A stretch of DNA of 7,292 nt from CAZVRZ01 sp964629965 (GCA_964629965.1 CAZVRZ010000219.1:1-7292); one strand, 5' to 3'; shown: positions 1 to 6,570, counted from the stretch's first letter. The notes: a model not told the origin generated them from the letters alone. Made by a program: numbers and translations.

Positions 1-297
1 CCGTCGCTACCAAGCGTCCTTGTGTAGCTTTATTATCATACAAGCAGTTACAAAAATACTACCAATTTAAAAAAAACGGGTATAGAATGAACCCATCGTG
101 CGTGAATTTAGAGACCAAATAAAAGATAATACAGCGCAAAAAATAGCTTGCATTTCTAAAGCCAAGCTTGGTGCAAATGCAGGTACAGTCAAGAGGAACA
201 GTAGCAATGAGGAGGTTCTATTCGAGATAAAAAACTGTTGATGAAACACCACCTATTGTTATCAAAAAATTTCTGTTCAATCATATGAGGAGACATT
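1..297. other. AT-rich leader region without a convincing gene
   Basis: This stretch is about 37% GC by hand count, against roughly 65% in a sampled line of the ABC gene, so its composition differs sharply from what follows. I see no tRNA, rRNA or transposase signature. One plus-strand frame is open from 86 to a TGA at 239-241 and could start at GTG 98, but there is no ribosome binding site before it and I do not recognise the peptide. A minus-strand frame at 67-252 is a Phe/Leu-rich string with no recognised motif. The segment must carry the promoter of the gene at 298. TATAGAAT at 81-88 and TTGATG at 238-243 are weak candidates, and neither has a well-spaced partner. It could be the decayed end of an upstream gene or an acquired insert. 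Confidence 0.5.
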
Positions 298-711
298 ATG
301 ACCACCGCTTCACCCGCACCACAAAGCGCTTCAGCGCAGCCCGCCGTTCGCACCACGACCACCACCATTTGGCTTTGGCTGATCGTAGTTCTTAACATTG
401 TTATGGGGCTGATCACGTTCGTTGGGATCAGCGCATTGGTCACAATCGGCACGGACACATTCACGATCCTGCTTTCGGTCATTTCTGCCCTGGTTTGTTT
501 TGTGGTAGCCGTGGGCGCCTATCTGATCTTGCGATGGAAGAAGATTGGCTTTTTCATCATCGCGGGATGCGTTGCACTTAATATCGTGCTGGCATTAATG
601 GGAGGCGGGAACGTTGGAACCGCAATCTTCAGCGCGCTGCTCAGCCTGGGCGTTCTCTATTACGTGCTGCAATATCCAAAGGATAACAAGGCCTGGAATC
701 ACCTGGCCTGA
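298..711 (+). CDS. Small four-helix membrane protein of unknown function
   Basis: The product is 137 aa. Residues 1-23 are a hydrophilic Ala/Pro/Ser/Thr-rich tail ending in five threonines. Four hydrophobic segments follow, at roughly 24-46, 55-78, 82-101 and 106-125. RWKK (79-82) lies between helices 2 and 3, and the short C-terminal tail ends in NKAWNHLA. The start is supported by GAGGAG at 287-292, five bases before the ATG. From recall, the second half resembles uncharacterised bacterial membrane proteins that end in a similar NKxW tail. I know no function for them and assign none. The gene stands alone: a strong terminator 48 bases after the stop separates it from the next genes. Its codon composition is like the rest of the window, although the DNA before it is AT-rich. 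Confidence 0.85.
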   Translation: MTTASPAPQSASAQPAVRTTTTTIWLWLIVVLNIVMGLITFVGISALVTIGTDTFTILLSVISALVCFVVAVGAYLILRWKKIGFFIIAGCVALNIVLALMGGGNVGTAIFSALLSLGVLYYVLQYPKDNKAWNHLA

Positions 712-758
712 GGCCGGCGCAGCAATATCACACCGCTAAACCGGTAGCGAATTCAACT

Positions 759-802
759 ACACACTGCTTGAGAGAGCCACCTTTCAAGCAGTGTGTCTTT
801 TT
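759..802 (+). terminator. Rho-independent terminator after the first membrane-protein gene
   Basis: Bases 759-771 (ACACACTGCTTGA) pair perfectly over 13 bp with 784-796, across a 12-base loop. A C and then five T follow at 798-802. This is a classic intrinsic terminator on the plus strand. It closes the transcription unit of the gene ending at 711. Its distal edge lies where a -35 element of the next promoter would have to sit. Confidence 0.92.
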
Positions 803-817
803 AACCTGCGGCGGGGT

Positions 818-823
818 TATAAT
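818..823 (+). promoter_or_regulatory. Candidate -10 box (TATAAT) of the lipoprotein/ABC operon
   Basis: A perfect TATAAT lies in the context GGGGTTATAATGAAC, about 48 bases before the start at 871. It sits just after the preceding terminator, where a promoter is expected. No good -35 exists at 16-18 bp spacing (795-800 is GTCTTT), so it may be weak or depend on an activator. The context GGGTTATAAT recurs in the other candidate promoter of the window, at 6519-6524 on the minus strand. Confidence 0.6.
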
Positions 824-856
824 GAACATGGAGAAAGAACACCCCGACTTGTCAAA

Positions 857-863
857 AGGAAGG
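857..863 (+). promoter_or_regulatory. Ribosome binding site deciding between two starts
   Basis: AGGAAGG lies before two in-frame ATGs, at 865 and 871. Its AAGG end is seven bases from 871 but only one base from 865, and its AGGA part is four bases from 865. The spacing favours ATG 871. Start 865 would add only Met-Val. Confidence 0.6.
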
Positions 864-870
864 TATGGTC

Positions 871-1452
871 ATGGAAAACAAGAAATCGAAGTTCAATCAA
901 ATCCTGTTGATCGTCCTGATGGCCCTGTATGTGATCACCCTGGCAGTCATCAGCTATGCCAACTGGGTGGCCAGCGCGGGGCAAATGACGTGGTGGATGG
1001 TGCTGCTCAATCTGTTGATCCTGTCGATCCCGCTGGTGCTGCTGTACGGCTCGATCTATGTGCTGGTGGTGGCCTGGCGAGAGCGTACTGCCAGCGGGCA
1101 GGTCAGCCCGCGCCTGGCCAAGATCATTCGCTGGGCGCCGCGCGCCGCCGCCATCGCCATCATCTTCTTCATCAGCCTGTTCTCGCTGGACGTGTTCGAC
1201 ATGGGCGGCACGCCGCTGGAGGTGTTGGGCGGATTCCTGATGCACAACATTCCATCGATCGCCATGCTCGGGCTGCTGCTCATCGCCTGGAAACGCCCGG
1301 CGATCGGCTTCGCGGCATTTTTGATTGCCGGGATCGTTTTCGCCTTTTTCTTTGTGCGGAATGTCGAGAGCCTGCCCAATCTGCTGTTCTTCGTCTTTCC
1401 CATCCTGCTGGTGGCAGGCCTGTTCTATGCAGATTGGAAGTGGATGAAGTAA
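871..1452 (+). CDS. Six-helix membrane protein, uncharacterised (DUF7670-like)
   Basis: From ATG 871 the product is 193 aa (195 aa if ATG 865 is used). Six hydrophobic stretches are visible, at roughly 9-31, 41-68, 88-108, 118-139, 143-161 and 166-185. An Arg-rich cytoplasmic-looking loop (WRERTASGQVSPRL) lies between helices 2 and 3. The most distinctive part is SLFSLDVF at the end of helix 3, followed by an amphipathic stretch with MHNIPS and then AWKRP. This layout recalls a family of hypothetical membrane proteins common in Chloroflexota, which I believe is catalogued as DUF7670, though I am not sure of the number. Its function is unknown. It is the first gene after the candidate promoter at 818 and lies 34 bases before the lipoprotein gene. 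It may therefore be cotranscribed with the ABC transporter as a membrane accessory, which is an inference from position only. Confidence 0.82.
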   Translation: MENKKSKFNQILLIVLMALYVITLAVISYANWVASAGQMTWWMVLLNLLILSIPLVLLYGSIYVLVVAWRERTASGQVSPRLAKIIRWAPRAAAIAIIFFISLFSLDVFDMGGTPLEVLGGFLMHNIPSIAMLGLLLIAWKRPAIGFAAFLIAGIVFAFFFVRNVESLPNLLFFVFPILLVAGLFYADWKWMK

Positions 1453-1486
1453 TATAAGTTGTACCCAACTCAAAGGACTTGCGATT

Positions 1487-2863
1487 ATGAAGAAATTCCC
1501 TTTGCTCCTCCTGGCGCTTCTCCTGCTCGCTCTTTGCTTGAGCGGCTGCAAACCCGTGGCCACGCTGCCCGCGCCGACCTTTGCTGTGGTTTTGCCGAGC
1601 CCGGCGACTCTGCCAACGCAGCCGGTGCAGCCAGTGGAGATATCGCCACCCACCCAGACTCCCCAACCGACCGAGACACCGCTGATGAATTCCACGCGCA
1701 CGAATTCCACGCCCACGGAAACGCCAACCCCAGCCAGCATCACAAGCGTTGTGGTGCGTCTCTTCCAGGAGCAAGGCGTGGCGGCAGCCTGCTCTGCCGA
1801 GGCAACTTACTTTGTCTACCTGGATGTCACCGCCGATGGGCCGCTCACAGCGGCGTATGAAATCTCAGCGGTCGATGCCAGCGGGCAGGCAGGCAACGGG
1901 CGCTTCGACTCGTCCGGTGAGTCCGAGGCGAGCGGCGAATTGAAATTCGAGGCTGCCGGCAAACAGACCATCTCGCTGCGCCTGACCGGCCCCTATACCG
2001 ATCCCGAGGGGCTGACCGTGCAAGCCAGCCTCAATGGACAGGCCTCCTCGCCCGCCCAGGTACCTTGCGGAAAGAACGCCCCTTCCTCTGCAGCAGCATG
2101 CACAACAGACGCGGCGGAATTCGTGACCGATGTGACCATTCCAGATGGCACCACCTTCAAGCCGGATGAGAAGTTCATCAAAAGCTGGCGGGTGAAGAAC
2201 ACGGGTGAGTGCACATGGGGGCCGGAGTACCAACTGGTGCGCAAGAGCGGAGACCCGCTGGGCAGCCAGGTGGTAACACCGCTCATCTCGGATGGCTCGG
2301 TAGCACCGGGGGCCTCCTACGATATCACCATCGAACTGCAGGCTCCCACCCTGCCGGGCGAATACCGCACTGATTGGAACATCCAAAACGCGGCCGGGGA
2401 GATCCTCGATTTCGTGGTGTACGTGGAGATCAAGGTATCCCAGGGAGCATCCACGCCCATGAATTCTACGCCTACGCCCACGAATGCTACGCCCGCGCCC
2501 ACGAATTCTGCGCCCACGAATGCTACACCCACGAATACGGCGCCCACATCCACTTCACCGCCAGTGAGCGTGGGCATACCCGGCAAACCGACCAGCCTGA
2601 TCTATGCTTACACCTGCACGATCGAGACCGGCACGATCGAGTTCTTCTGGAGCGATGCGTCTGACAACGAAGACGGTTTTCGCCTGTATCGCAACGGAAG
2701 CCTGGTGGCCACGGTGGCAGCCAACTCCACCAGCTACACCGACAACGTGCCGCTGAATTCGGGCACACAGACCACGGTCACCTACCGGCTGGCAGCCTTC
2801 AACGCCGCCGGAGAAGCGAGCGCAAGCGCGCTCGAGATTGTAATGCTGTGTAAAAAACCGTAA
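1487..2863 (+). CDS. Lipoprotein with NBR1-type Ig-like and fibronectin-III-like domains
   Basis: The product is 458 aa. A type II signal peptide (Met-Lys-Lys, a Leu-rich core, lipobox LSGC) predicts lipidation at Cys21 and anchoring outside the cytoplasmic membrane. Residues 22-84 form a Pro/Thr/Gln linker. Residues 85-195 look like a beta-sandwich with Cys102 and Cys194 as a possible disulfide. Residues 210-317 match the Ig-like domain named after human NBR1, with hallmarks DGTTFKPDEKF, SWRVKNTGECTW, SVAPGASYDI and PGEYRTDW. Residues 325-359 are an Asn/Thr/Pro-repeat linker. Residues 366-455 resemble a fibronectin type III fold (GFRLYRNG, TYRLAAFNAAGE) with Cys377 and Cys455 near the ends. 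No catalytic motif is visible, so a binding or scaffold role is likely but unproven. AAAGGA at 1472-1477 supports the start. The ABC ATPase gene begins 14 bases after the stop, so an extracytoplasmic partner role for the transporter is a reasonable inference. Confidence 0.88.
   Translation: MKKFPLLLLALLLLALCLSGCKPVATLPAPTFAVVLPSPATLPTQPVQPVEISPPTQTPQPTETPLMNSTRTNSTPTETPTPASITSVVVRLFQEQGVAAACSAEATYFVYLDVTADGPLTAAYEISAVDASGQAGNGRFDSSGESEASGELKFEAAGKQTISLRLTGPYTDPEGLTVQASLNGQASSPAQVPCGKNAPSSAAACTTDAAEFVTDVTIPDGTTFKPDEKFIKSWRVKNTGECTWGPEYQLVRKSGDPLGSQVVTPLISDGSVAPGASYDITIELQAPTLPGEYRTDWNIQNAAGEILDFVVYVEIKVSQGASTPMNSTPTPTNATPAPTNSAPTNATPTNTAPTSTSPPVSVGIPGKPTSLIYAYTCTIETGTIEFFWSDASDNEDGFRLYRNGSLVATVAANSTSYTDNVPLNSGTQTTVTYRLAAFNAAGEASASALEIVMLCKKP
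2462..2548 (+). repeat. Degenerate in-frame tandem repeat coding an Asn/Thr/Pro linker
   Basis: The units read NSTPTPT, NATPAPT, NSAPT, NATPT and NTAPT, residues 326-354 of the lipoprotein. Most copies share a core like CCCACGAATGCTACG. A related block at 1685-1720 (NSTRTNSTPT) in the first linker has the same ATGAATTC-type start and the same codon choice. This is a flexible, probably surface-exposed spacer between folded domains. Its sequons (NST, NAT) would matter only if the host has N-glycosylation, which the sequence does not show. Confidence 0.8.
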
Positions 2864-2864
2864 T

Positions 2865-2872
2865 AAAGGAGG
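2865..2872 (+). promoter_or_regulatory. Strong ribosome binding site of the ABC ATPase gene
   Basis: AAAGGAGG, a near-full anti-Shine-Dalgarno match, lies five bases before ATG 2878 and directly after the lipoprotein stop. It fixes the ATPase start and suggests independent, efficient initiation within the operon. Confidence 0.8.
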
Positions 2873-2877
2873 CACAG

Positions 2878-3789
2878 ATGACAGAGGCCGCTATTTCTGT
2901 CCGGGAGGTATCCAAATCGTACGGGCGGGTGCAGGCGCTGCGCCAGCTTGACCTGGAGGTGCAGCGCGGGGAAATCTTTGGCTTCCTGGGGCCCAATGGC
3001 GCCGGCAAGACCACCACCATCCGCTGCCTGCTGGACCTGATCCGCCCGCAGCAGGGCGAGATCCGCGTGCTGGGCATCGATCCCCGCCGCGACCCGGTGG
3101 CAGTGCGCAGCCGCTGCGGCTACCTGCCCGGCGAGCTGCACATGGACGACAACCTGACCGTTGAGGCCGCCCTGCGCTTTTTCTATTACCTGCGCCCGGG
3201 GCAGACCGATTGGAAATACACCCGCCTGCTGGCCGAGCGCCTGGAGCTGGATCTGAGCCAGCGCATCAAGAATCTATCAAAAGGCAACAAGCAAAAAGTG
3301 GGCCTAGTGCAGGGCCTGATGCACCGCCCGGAAGTGCTGCTGCTGGACGAGCCCACCTCGGGCCTGGACCCACTGGTGCAGCAGACGGTGATGGAGCTGG
3401 TGAGGGAGGCGGCGCAGGCGGGGGCGACGGTGTTCTTCTCCTCGCATATCTTGAGCGAGATCCAGGCCATCGCCGAGCGGGTGGGCATCATCCGCCAGGG
3501 CACGTTGATCGAAGTGGCGCAGACGGCTGACCTGCTGCGGCGCTCGCTGCGCCGCCTGCGTTTGCGTTTTAGCGGGCCAGTGGAGGATATCGGCGCGTTG
3601 CTGGCCGTGCCCGGCGTCAGCCTGATTTCCAGAACGGCCCCAGACAGCCTGCACCTGGAGGCTGCCGGGTCGCTGGAGGCGCTGCTCAAGGCGCTGGCAG
3701 CTTACCCGGTGCAAGACCTGGAAAGCGAGCATCCCAGCCTGGAAGAAGTCTTCCTGGCCTATTACCGCACTCCGGATGCGGGAAAGTGA
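2878..3789 (+). CDS. ABC transporter ATP-binding protein, ABC-2/BcrA-type exporter
   Basis: The product is 303 aa, a usual length for a stand-alone ATPase of an ABC-2 exporter. Visible motifs are Walker A GPNGAGKTT (38-46), signature LSKGNKQK (133-140, replacing LSGGQ), Walker B LLLDEP (154-159), D-loop SGLD (161-164) and the switch His190 in SSH. The Q-loop position reads GYLPGEL (81-87) and has no Gln. From memory, YLPGE or YLPEE forms are common in this subfamily, so this is probably normal. Residues 215-303 form the extra C-terminal domain typical of BcrA/NatA/CcmA-like exporters, ending in the usual PSLEEVFLAYY. The protein should hydrolyse ATP on the cytoplasmic face and drive the permease encoded next, whose ATG lies seven bases beyond this stop. 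Substrate cannot be read from the sequence. Candidates for the class include peptides, antibiotics, lipids and ions. Confidence 0.95.
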   Translation: MTEAAISVREVSKSYGRVQALRQLDLEVQRGEIFGFLGPNGAGKTTTIRCLLDLIRPQQGEIRVLGIDPRRDPVAVRSRCGYLPGELHMDDNLTVEAALRFFYYLRPGQTDWKYTRLLAERLELDLSQRIKNLSKGNKQKVGLVQGLMHRPEVLLLDEPTSGLDPLVQQTVMELVREAAQAGATVFFSSHILSEIQAIAERVGIIRQGTLIEVAQTADLLRRSLRRLRLRFSGPVEDIGALLAVPGVSLISRTAPDSLHLEAAGSLEALLKALAAYPVQDLESEHPSLEEVFLAYYRTPDAGK

Positions 3790-3791
3790 GG
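3786..3791 (+). promoter_or_regulatory. Ribosome binding site deciding the permease start
   Basis: GTGAGG overlaps the ATPase stop codon and lies five bases before ATG 3797. The earlier in-frame ATG at 3776 lies inside the ATPase gene and has no such site, so 3797 is preferred. The arrangement suggests translational coupling of the two transporter subunits. Confidence 0.7.
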
Positions 3792-3796
3792 CAGCT

Positions 3797-4663
3797 ATGC
3801 GTTTCTTGACTATCTTTCGTTATGCTCTGCGCAGCCGGCTGGCCTTTATCTTGGGCTGGGGAGGCAGCCTGGCATTCCTGGCAGTCTACCTGGTGCTGCT
3901 GCACGATGCGTTCATCTCCCAGCAAGAGCAGTTCGCCAGCCTGATGGCTGCTTATCCGCCCGAAATGATGGCGGCCTTTGGCGGGAGCGAGGATCTGTTC
4001 ACCACCAGCGGGTTCTTGAATTTCACTTATTTTTCATATATGGTCGTGATCCTTGGCTTTGTGGCCGGCGGAGCGGGCAGCAGCCTACTGGCGGCAGACG
4101 AGGAGCGCGGCGTGCTGGAATTGCACGTGGCTGCTCCCGTCAGCCGGATGGCAGTCTTCGGCGCCCGCCTGCTGGCGCTGCTATGCAGCATGGCGCTGAT
4201 CTTGATCCCCTCCTGGCTGGGATTCGTCCTGGCCAGCCCTGGCACCGGCCTGGAAAAGGTGAGCGCCTGGCAATATGCCCTACCGCATTTCGAACTGCTG
4301 GCGTTCATGCTCTTTTTTAGCGGGCTGGGGCTCCTCCTCAGCCAGGTGCTGCCATCCCGCAGTGCGGCATCCACAGTGTCGGCAGGCCTGCTGATAACCA
4401 GTTACCTGTTGAAGATCCTGCTGGAGTTGGACGATAAGCTGATCGACGTGGAACGGTGGTCGCCGCTGCATTACATCAAGGGTGGCTATGCCATCGAGGG
4501 ACTGAACGCAGGTTGGATGCTCGGCCTGCTGGGCGTGGGGCTGGTATTCATTGCGCTGGCAGCCTGGCGTTTCCAGCGTCGCGATCTGCGCATCTCCGGA
4601 GAAGGCAGCCTCGGCCAGTTGTCCCGGTGGCTGGCCTGGCTGCAGTTCTGGAAACGGAGCTAA
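3797..4663 (+). CDS. ABC-2 type transporter permease
   Basis: From ATG 3797 the product is 288 aa. A start at 3776 would add seven residues and overlap the ATPase gene. Six hydrophobic segments are visible, at about 15-35, 76-98, 122-146, 163-185, 190-211 and 237-257, the expected count for one ABC-2 permease half that dimerises. Helices 1 and 2 are separated by about 40 polar residues, likely extracytoplasmic. The loop after helix 2 carries DEERGVLELHVAAPVSR (101-117). This is the motif pattern (E..G.L..L...PVSR) found in this family where the permease contacts its ATPase. The C-terminus is a positively charged tail ending in FWKRS. The protein should form the membrane channel for the adjacent ATPase. 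The substrate is unknown. Its stop codon overlaps the stop of the convergent LysE-family gene. Confidence 0.92.
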   Translation: MRFLTIFRYALRSRLAFILGWGGSLAFLAVYLVLLHDAFISQQEQFASLMAAYPPEMMAAFGGSEDLFTTSGFLNFTYFSYMVVILGFVAGGAGSSLLAADEERGVLELHVAAPVSRMAVFGARLLALLCSMALILIPSWLGFVLASPGTGLEKVSAWQYALPHFELLAFMLFFSGLGLLLSQVLPSRSAASTVSAGLLITSYLLKILLELDDKLIDVERWSPLHYIKGGYAIEGLNAGWMLGLLGVGLVFIALAAWRFQRRDLRISGEGSLGQLSRWLAWLQFWKRS

Positions 4664-5307
4664 GCGCCCAACAGGCTGGCTAACGCCAGGATGCCAAAGG
4701 CCATGATCACCACCCCCGACAGGCGGTTGACCCACACCATGCGCCCGGCATCCAGCCAGCGCCGGAAAGCGCCCGCCAGGGCGCTCAACAGCAGCCACCA
4801 TAAAGCCGAGCCTATGAACACGCCCAATACCAAGGCGGCGGAGTGAGACCAACTGCCATCCGAGACCACCCCCAACCCGGAGAAAATGGCGGTGAATGAC
4901 AGGATCGTCATGGGGTTGGTCAGGGTGAGAAAGACGGTCGAGAGATAGGCCTGCCAGGGAGAGGCCTGTTCGCCGGCGGATGAGGACGCAAGAGCGGTGT
5001 TCTGAACCGCCGCGGAAGAGACACCAGGTTTGGCCAGGAAGGTGCGCAGGCCCAGGTAGAGCAAGAAGAGGCCGCCGACCAGGCGCAGCCAGGATTGGCC
5101 CGCCAAGAGCCAGCCGGAGAGCCAGGCCAGGCCAAAGGCAGCAATGGCGCCGTAACAGGCGTCGGCGGTCGCCGCACCCAGGCCAGAAAGGAACCCCACC
5201 AGGCGCCCGTGCGCCAGCGTGCGGCGAATGCACAACACGCCGATCGGCCCGACCGGCGCAGCAATCGAAAAGCCGATCAACAGGCCGCGTAAGAAAACAA
5301 AATCCAT
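4660..5307 (-). CDS. LysE/RhtB-family amino-acid or metabolite exporter
   Basis: The product is 215 aa, close to the family norm of 200-220. Hallmarks are the N-terminal AAPVGPIGVLCIRRTL (16-31), the Gly-rich GFLSGLGAATADACYG (38-53), LLYLGLRTF (82-90) and the central LTNPMTILSF (129-138). About six hydrophobic segments are visible, with a variable hydrophilic loop at 92-118. Family members export amino acids such as lysine, homoserine, threonine or cysteine metabolites. This sequence alone does not give the substrate. The start ATG has only a weak CAGG site nine bases upstream. The gene begins 23 bases after the GNAT-like gene on the same strand, so the two are probably cotranscribed. It ends in a shared CTAA with the opposing permease gene, leaving no intergenic space for a terminator. 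Confidence 0.93.
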   Translation of the reverse strand: MDFVFLRGLLIGFSIAAPVGPIGVLCIRRTLAHGRLVGFLSGLGAATADACYGAIAAFGLAWLSGWLLAGQSWLRLVGGLFLLYLGLRTFLAKPGVSSAAVQNTALASSSAGEQASPWQAYLSTVFLTLTNPMTILSFTAIFSGLGVVSDGSWSHSAALVLGVFIGSALWWLLLSALAGAFRRWLDAGRMVWVNRLSGVVIMAFGILALASLLGA

Positions 5308-5316
5308 GTCGAATGA

Positions 5317-5329
5317 CCTGCCCGGCAGG
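5317..5329 (-). repeat. Short inverted repeat between the GNAT-like and LysE genes
   Basis: CCTGCC and GGCAGG flank a single central base. The element fills about half of the 23-base gap. Its LysE-proximal arm contains the only Shine-Dalgarno-like bases (CAGG on the minus strand) for the LysE gene. A five-base-pair hairpin with a three-base loop could form in the transcript and partly hide that site. No T tract follows, so it is not a terminator. It may also be chance in GC-rich DNA. Confidence 0.4.
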
Positions 5330-5330
5330 A

Positions 5331-6458
5331 TCAGATACTTCTGCGGTAGACGCGATGGTTCTTGTACATCTCGCCGCCCACGTTCACCAGGTCGGAGCGC
5401 ATCTGCACGGCGGTCTCAGCCACCTGGGTCAGATCGGCGTGCTTGAAGTTGTAATCGCGCATGGTCTTTTCCATTTCGACCCACATCAGAGCGTTGCCGC
5501 CGCGCCCCTGGTAGTCGGCCAGGATACCGGTGCCGTTCAGGGCGATCCATTCGGTGCGCTTCATTTCTAGCAGCAGGTCGATCAGGCCAAAGGGGAACAG
5601 GCGGCCCCGGGCGCGCTGCATGGCAGCCGAAAGATCGAGGAAACCGAACAAGAAGCCCACCGGCTCGTCATCGTGCGTGATGAGCTTGATCAGGCGGGGG
5701 TCGGCGACGCTGAGGATGGTATCGAGGATGAACTTGATCTCGCGGTCGGTGAGCGGGTAGTATTCCCAATTGTTGACAAAAGCCTTGTTATAAGCCTGCC
5801 CGATGCGGTCGGCCCAGGCGCGCAGCTCCTTCTTGTTCTGGAAATTTTTCACAGCCAACGAGTTGCGCTGCTTGACGCGCTCGACGATGCGGTAGACGCG
5901 CTCAGGCAGCTTGAATTTATCTGCGCTGAGATAGCAGGAGACAAAGTCCACATCTTTCTCAAAGCCCAGGCCGGTCACCAGGTCGTTGTAATAGGGAAAG
6001 TTGTAGTTCATCATGTTCATCAACTGGCGCTTATCGAAGCCTTCGACCAGCAGGCCATAGCCATCCAGCGCGCCAAAGCCCTTGGGGCCGACGATCTGGT
6101 TGAGGCCGCGCTGCCTGGCCCACTCGAAGACTTTCTCAAAGAGGGCGGCGGCGACTTCGGGATCGTTCTCGCATTCGAAAAGGTAAAACTGGCCTTGTTT
6201 GGTCTGGTGATAGGCGTTGAATCGGCGGTTTTCCAGGGCACCGATGCGGCCCACCTCGCGGCCGTCACGGACAGCGATCCAGAAATCGGCATCGGAGTGC
6301 TCGTAATAGGGATGCTTCTCGCGGTTGAGCTGCATCTCGGCATCCACGAACAGCGGCGGCACCCAATAGGGGCACTTTGCATAGAGACGGTAAGGGATGC
6401 GCACGAAGCGGCGCACCTGGGCTTTGTTGTGGGTATCTACCTTTTCGATAGACAGCAT
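5331..6458 (-). CDS. GNAT-like acyltransferase, YghO-type double-domain protein
   Basis: The product is 375 aa, about twice a single GNAT domain. The N-terminal half has RFVRIPYRLY (17-26), YWVPPL (31-36), HPYYEHSDADFWIAV (49-63), a beta-turn with GREVGRIGAL (66-75), FECENDPE (94-101) and GPKGFGALDGYGLLVEGF (124-141). I recognise this series from uncharacterised proteins related to E. coli YghO. The C-terminal half contains a GNAT-like core, with GILADYQGRGGNALMW (311-326) resembling the acyl-CoA pyrophosphate loop Q/RxxGxG/A, then LTQVAETAVQM. It should bind acyl-CoA or a similar donor. The acceptor is unknown. The ATG at 6458 has a strong GGAGG four bases upstream (6463-6467, minus strand). 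It is preceded on the same strand by the lycopene cyclase gene, 152 bases away, and followed closely by the LysE-family gene. Confidence 0.85.
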   Translation of the reverse strand: MLSIEKVDTHNKAQVRRFVRIPYRLYAKCPYWVPPLFVDAEMQLNREKHPYYEHSDADFWIAVRDGREVGRIGALENRRFNAYHQTKQGQFYLFECENDPEVAAALFEKVFEWARQRGLNQIVGPKGFGALDGYGLLVEGFDKRQLMNMMNYNFPYYNDLVTGLGFEKDVDFVSCYLSADKFKLPERVYRIVERVKQRNSLAVKNFQNKKELRAWADRIGQAYNKAFVNNWEYYPLTDREIKFILDTILSVADPRLIKLITHDDEPVGFLFGFLDLSAAMQRARGRLFPFGLIDLLLEMKRTEWIALNGTGILADYQGRGGNALMWVEMEKTMRDYNFKHADLTQVAETAVQMRSDLVNVGGEMYKNHRVYRRSI

Positions 6459-6518
6459 AAGACCTCCAAGAATTCCTGAGAAACTTTACCAACCGTTGCA
6501 GAGAGTACGATTTCAGGT

Positions 6519-6524
6519 ATTATA
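6519..6524 (-). promoter_or_regulatory. Candidate -10 box (TATAAT) of the GNAT/LysE unit
   Basis: Read on the minus strand, GGGTTATAATACC carries a perfect TATAAT about 60 bases before the GNAT-like start codon. The hexamer 17 bp further upstream reads AAACTC, so there is no consensus -35. The 10-base context GGGTTATAAT is identical to that at 814-823 on the plus strand. A start of transcription near 6512 would give a leader of about 50 bases. Confidence 0.55.
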
Positions 6525-6570
6525 ACCCTGGAGATAATAAAGAGTTTTGGTTTCGTCGTAGAGACGCTGG

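Noticed and set aside
67..252. Minus-strand 61-residue open frame in the AT-rich leader
   Set aside because: Its hydrophobic Phe/Leu-rich content is what the complement of A/T-rich DNA yields. No ribosome binding site or family resemblance was seen.
817..1743. Long minus-strand open frame opposite the six-helix protein and lipoprotein start
   Set aside because: It is Gln/His/Arg-rich shadow coding on the opposite strand of two well-supported genes, with no recognisable domain.
2878..3789. Missing Q-loop glutamine as a sign of an inactive ATPase
   Set aside because: YLPGE/YLPEE forms are, from memory, common in ABC-2 exporter ATPases, and Walker A, Walker B, signature and switch His are all intact.
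4280..5233. Long minus-strand frame across the permease end and LysE gene
   Set aside because: It is offset from the clear LysE-family frame and has His/Pro/Gly-rich noise composition. The LysE motifs are all in the 4660-5307 frame.
5673..6479. Plus-strand 268-residue frame opposite the GNAT-like gene
   Set aside because: It is a mirror frame of the GNAT gene, whose motifs and ribosome binding site clearly place coding on the minus strand.
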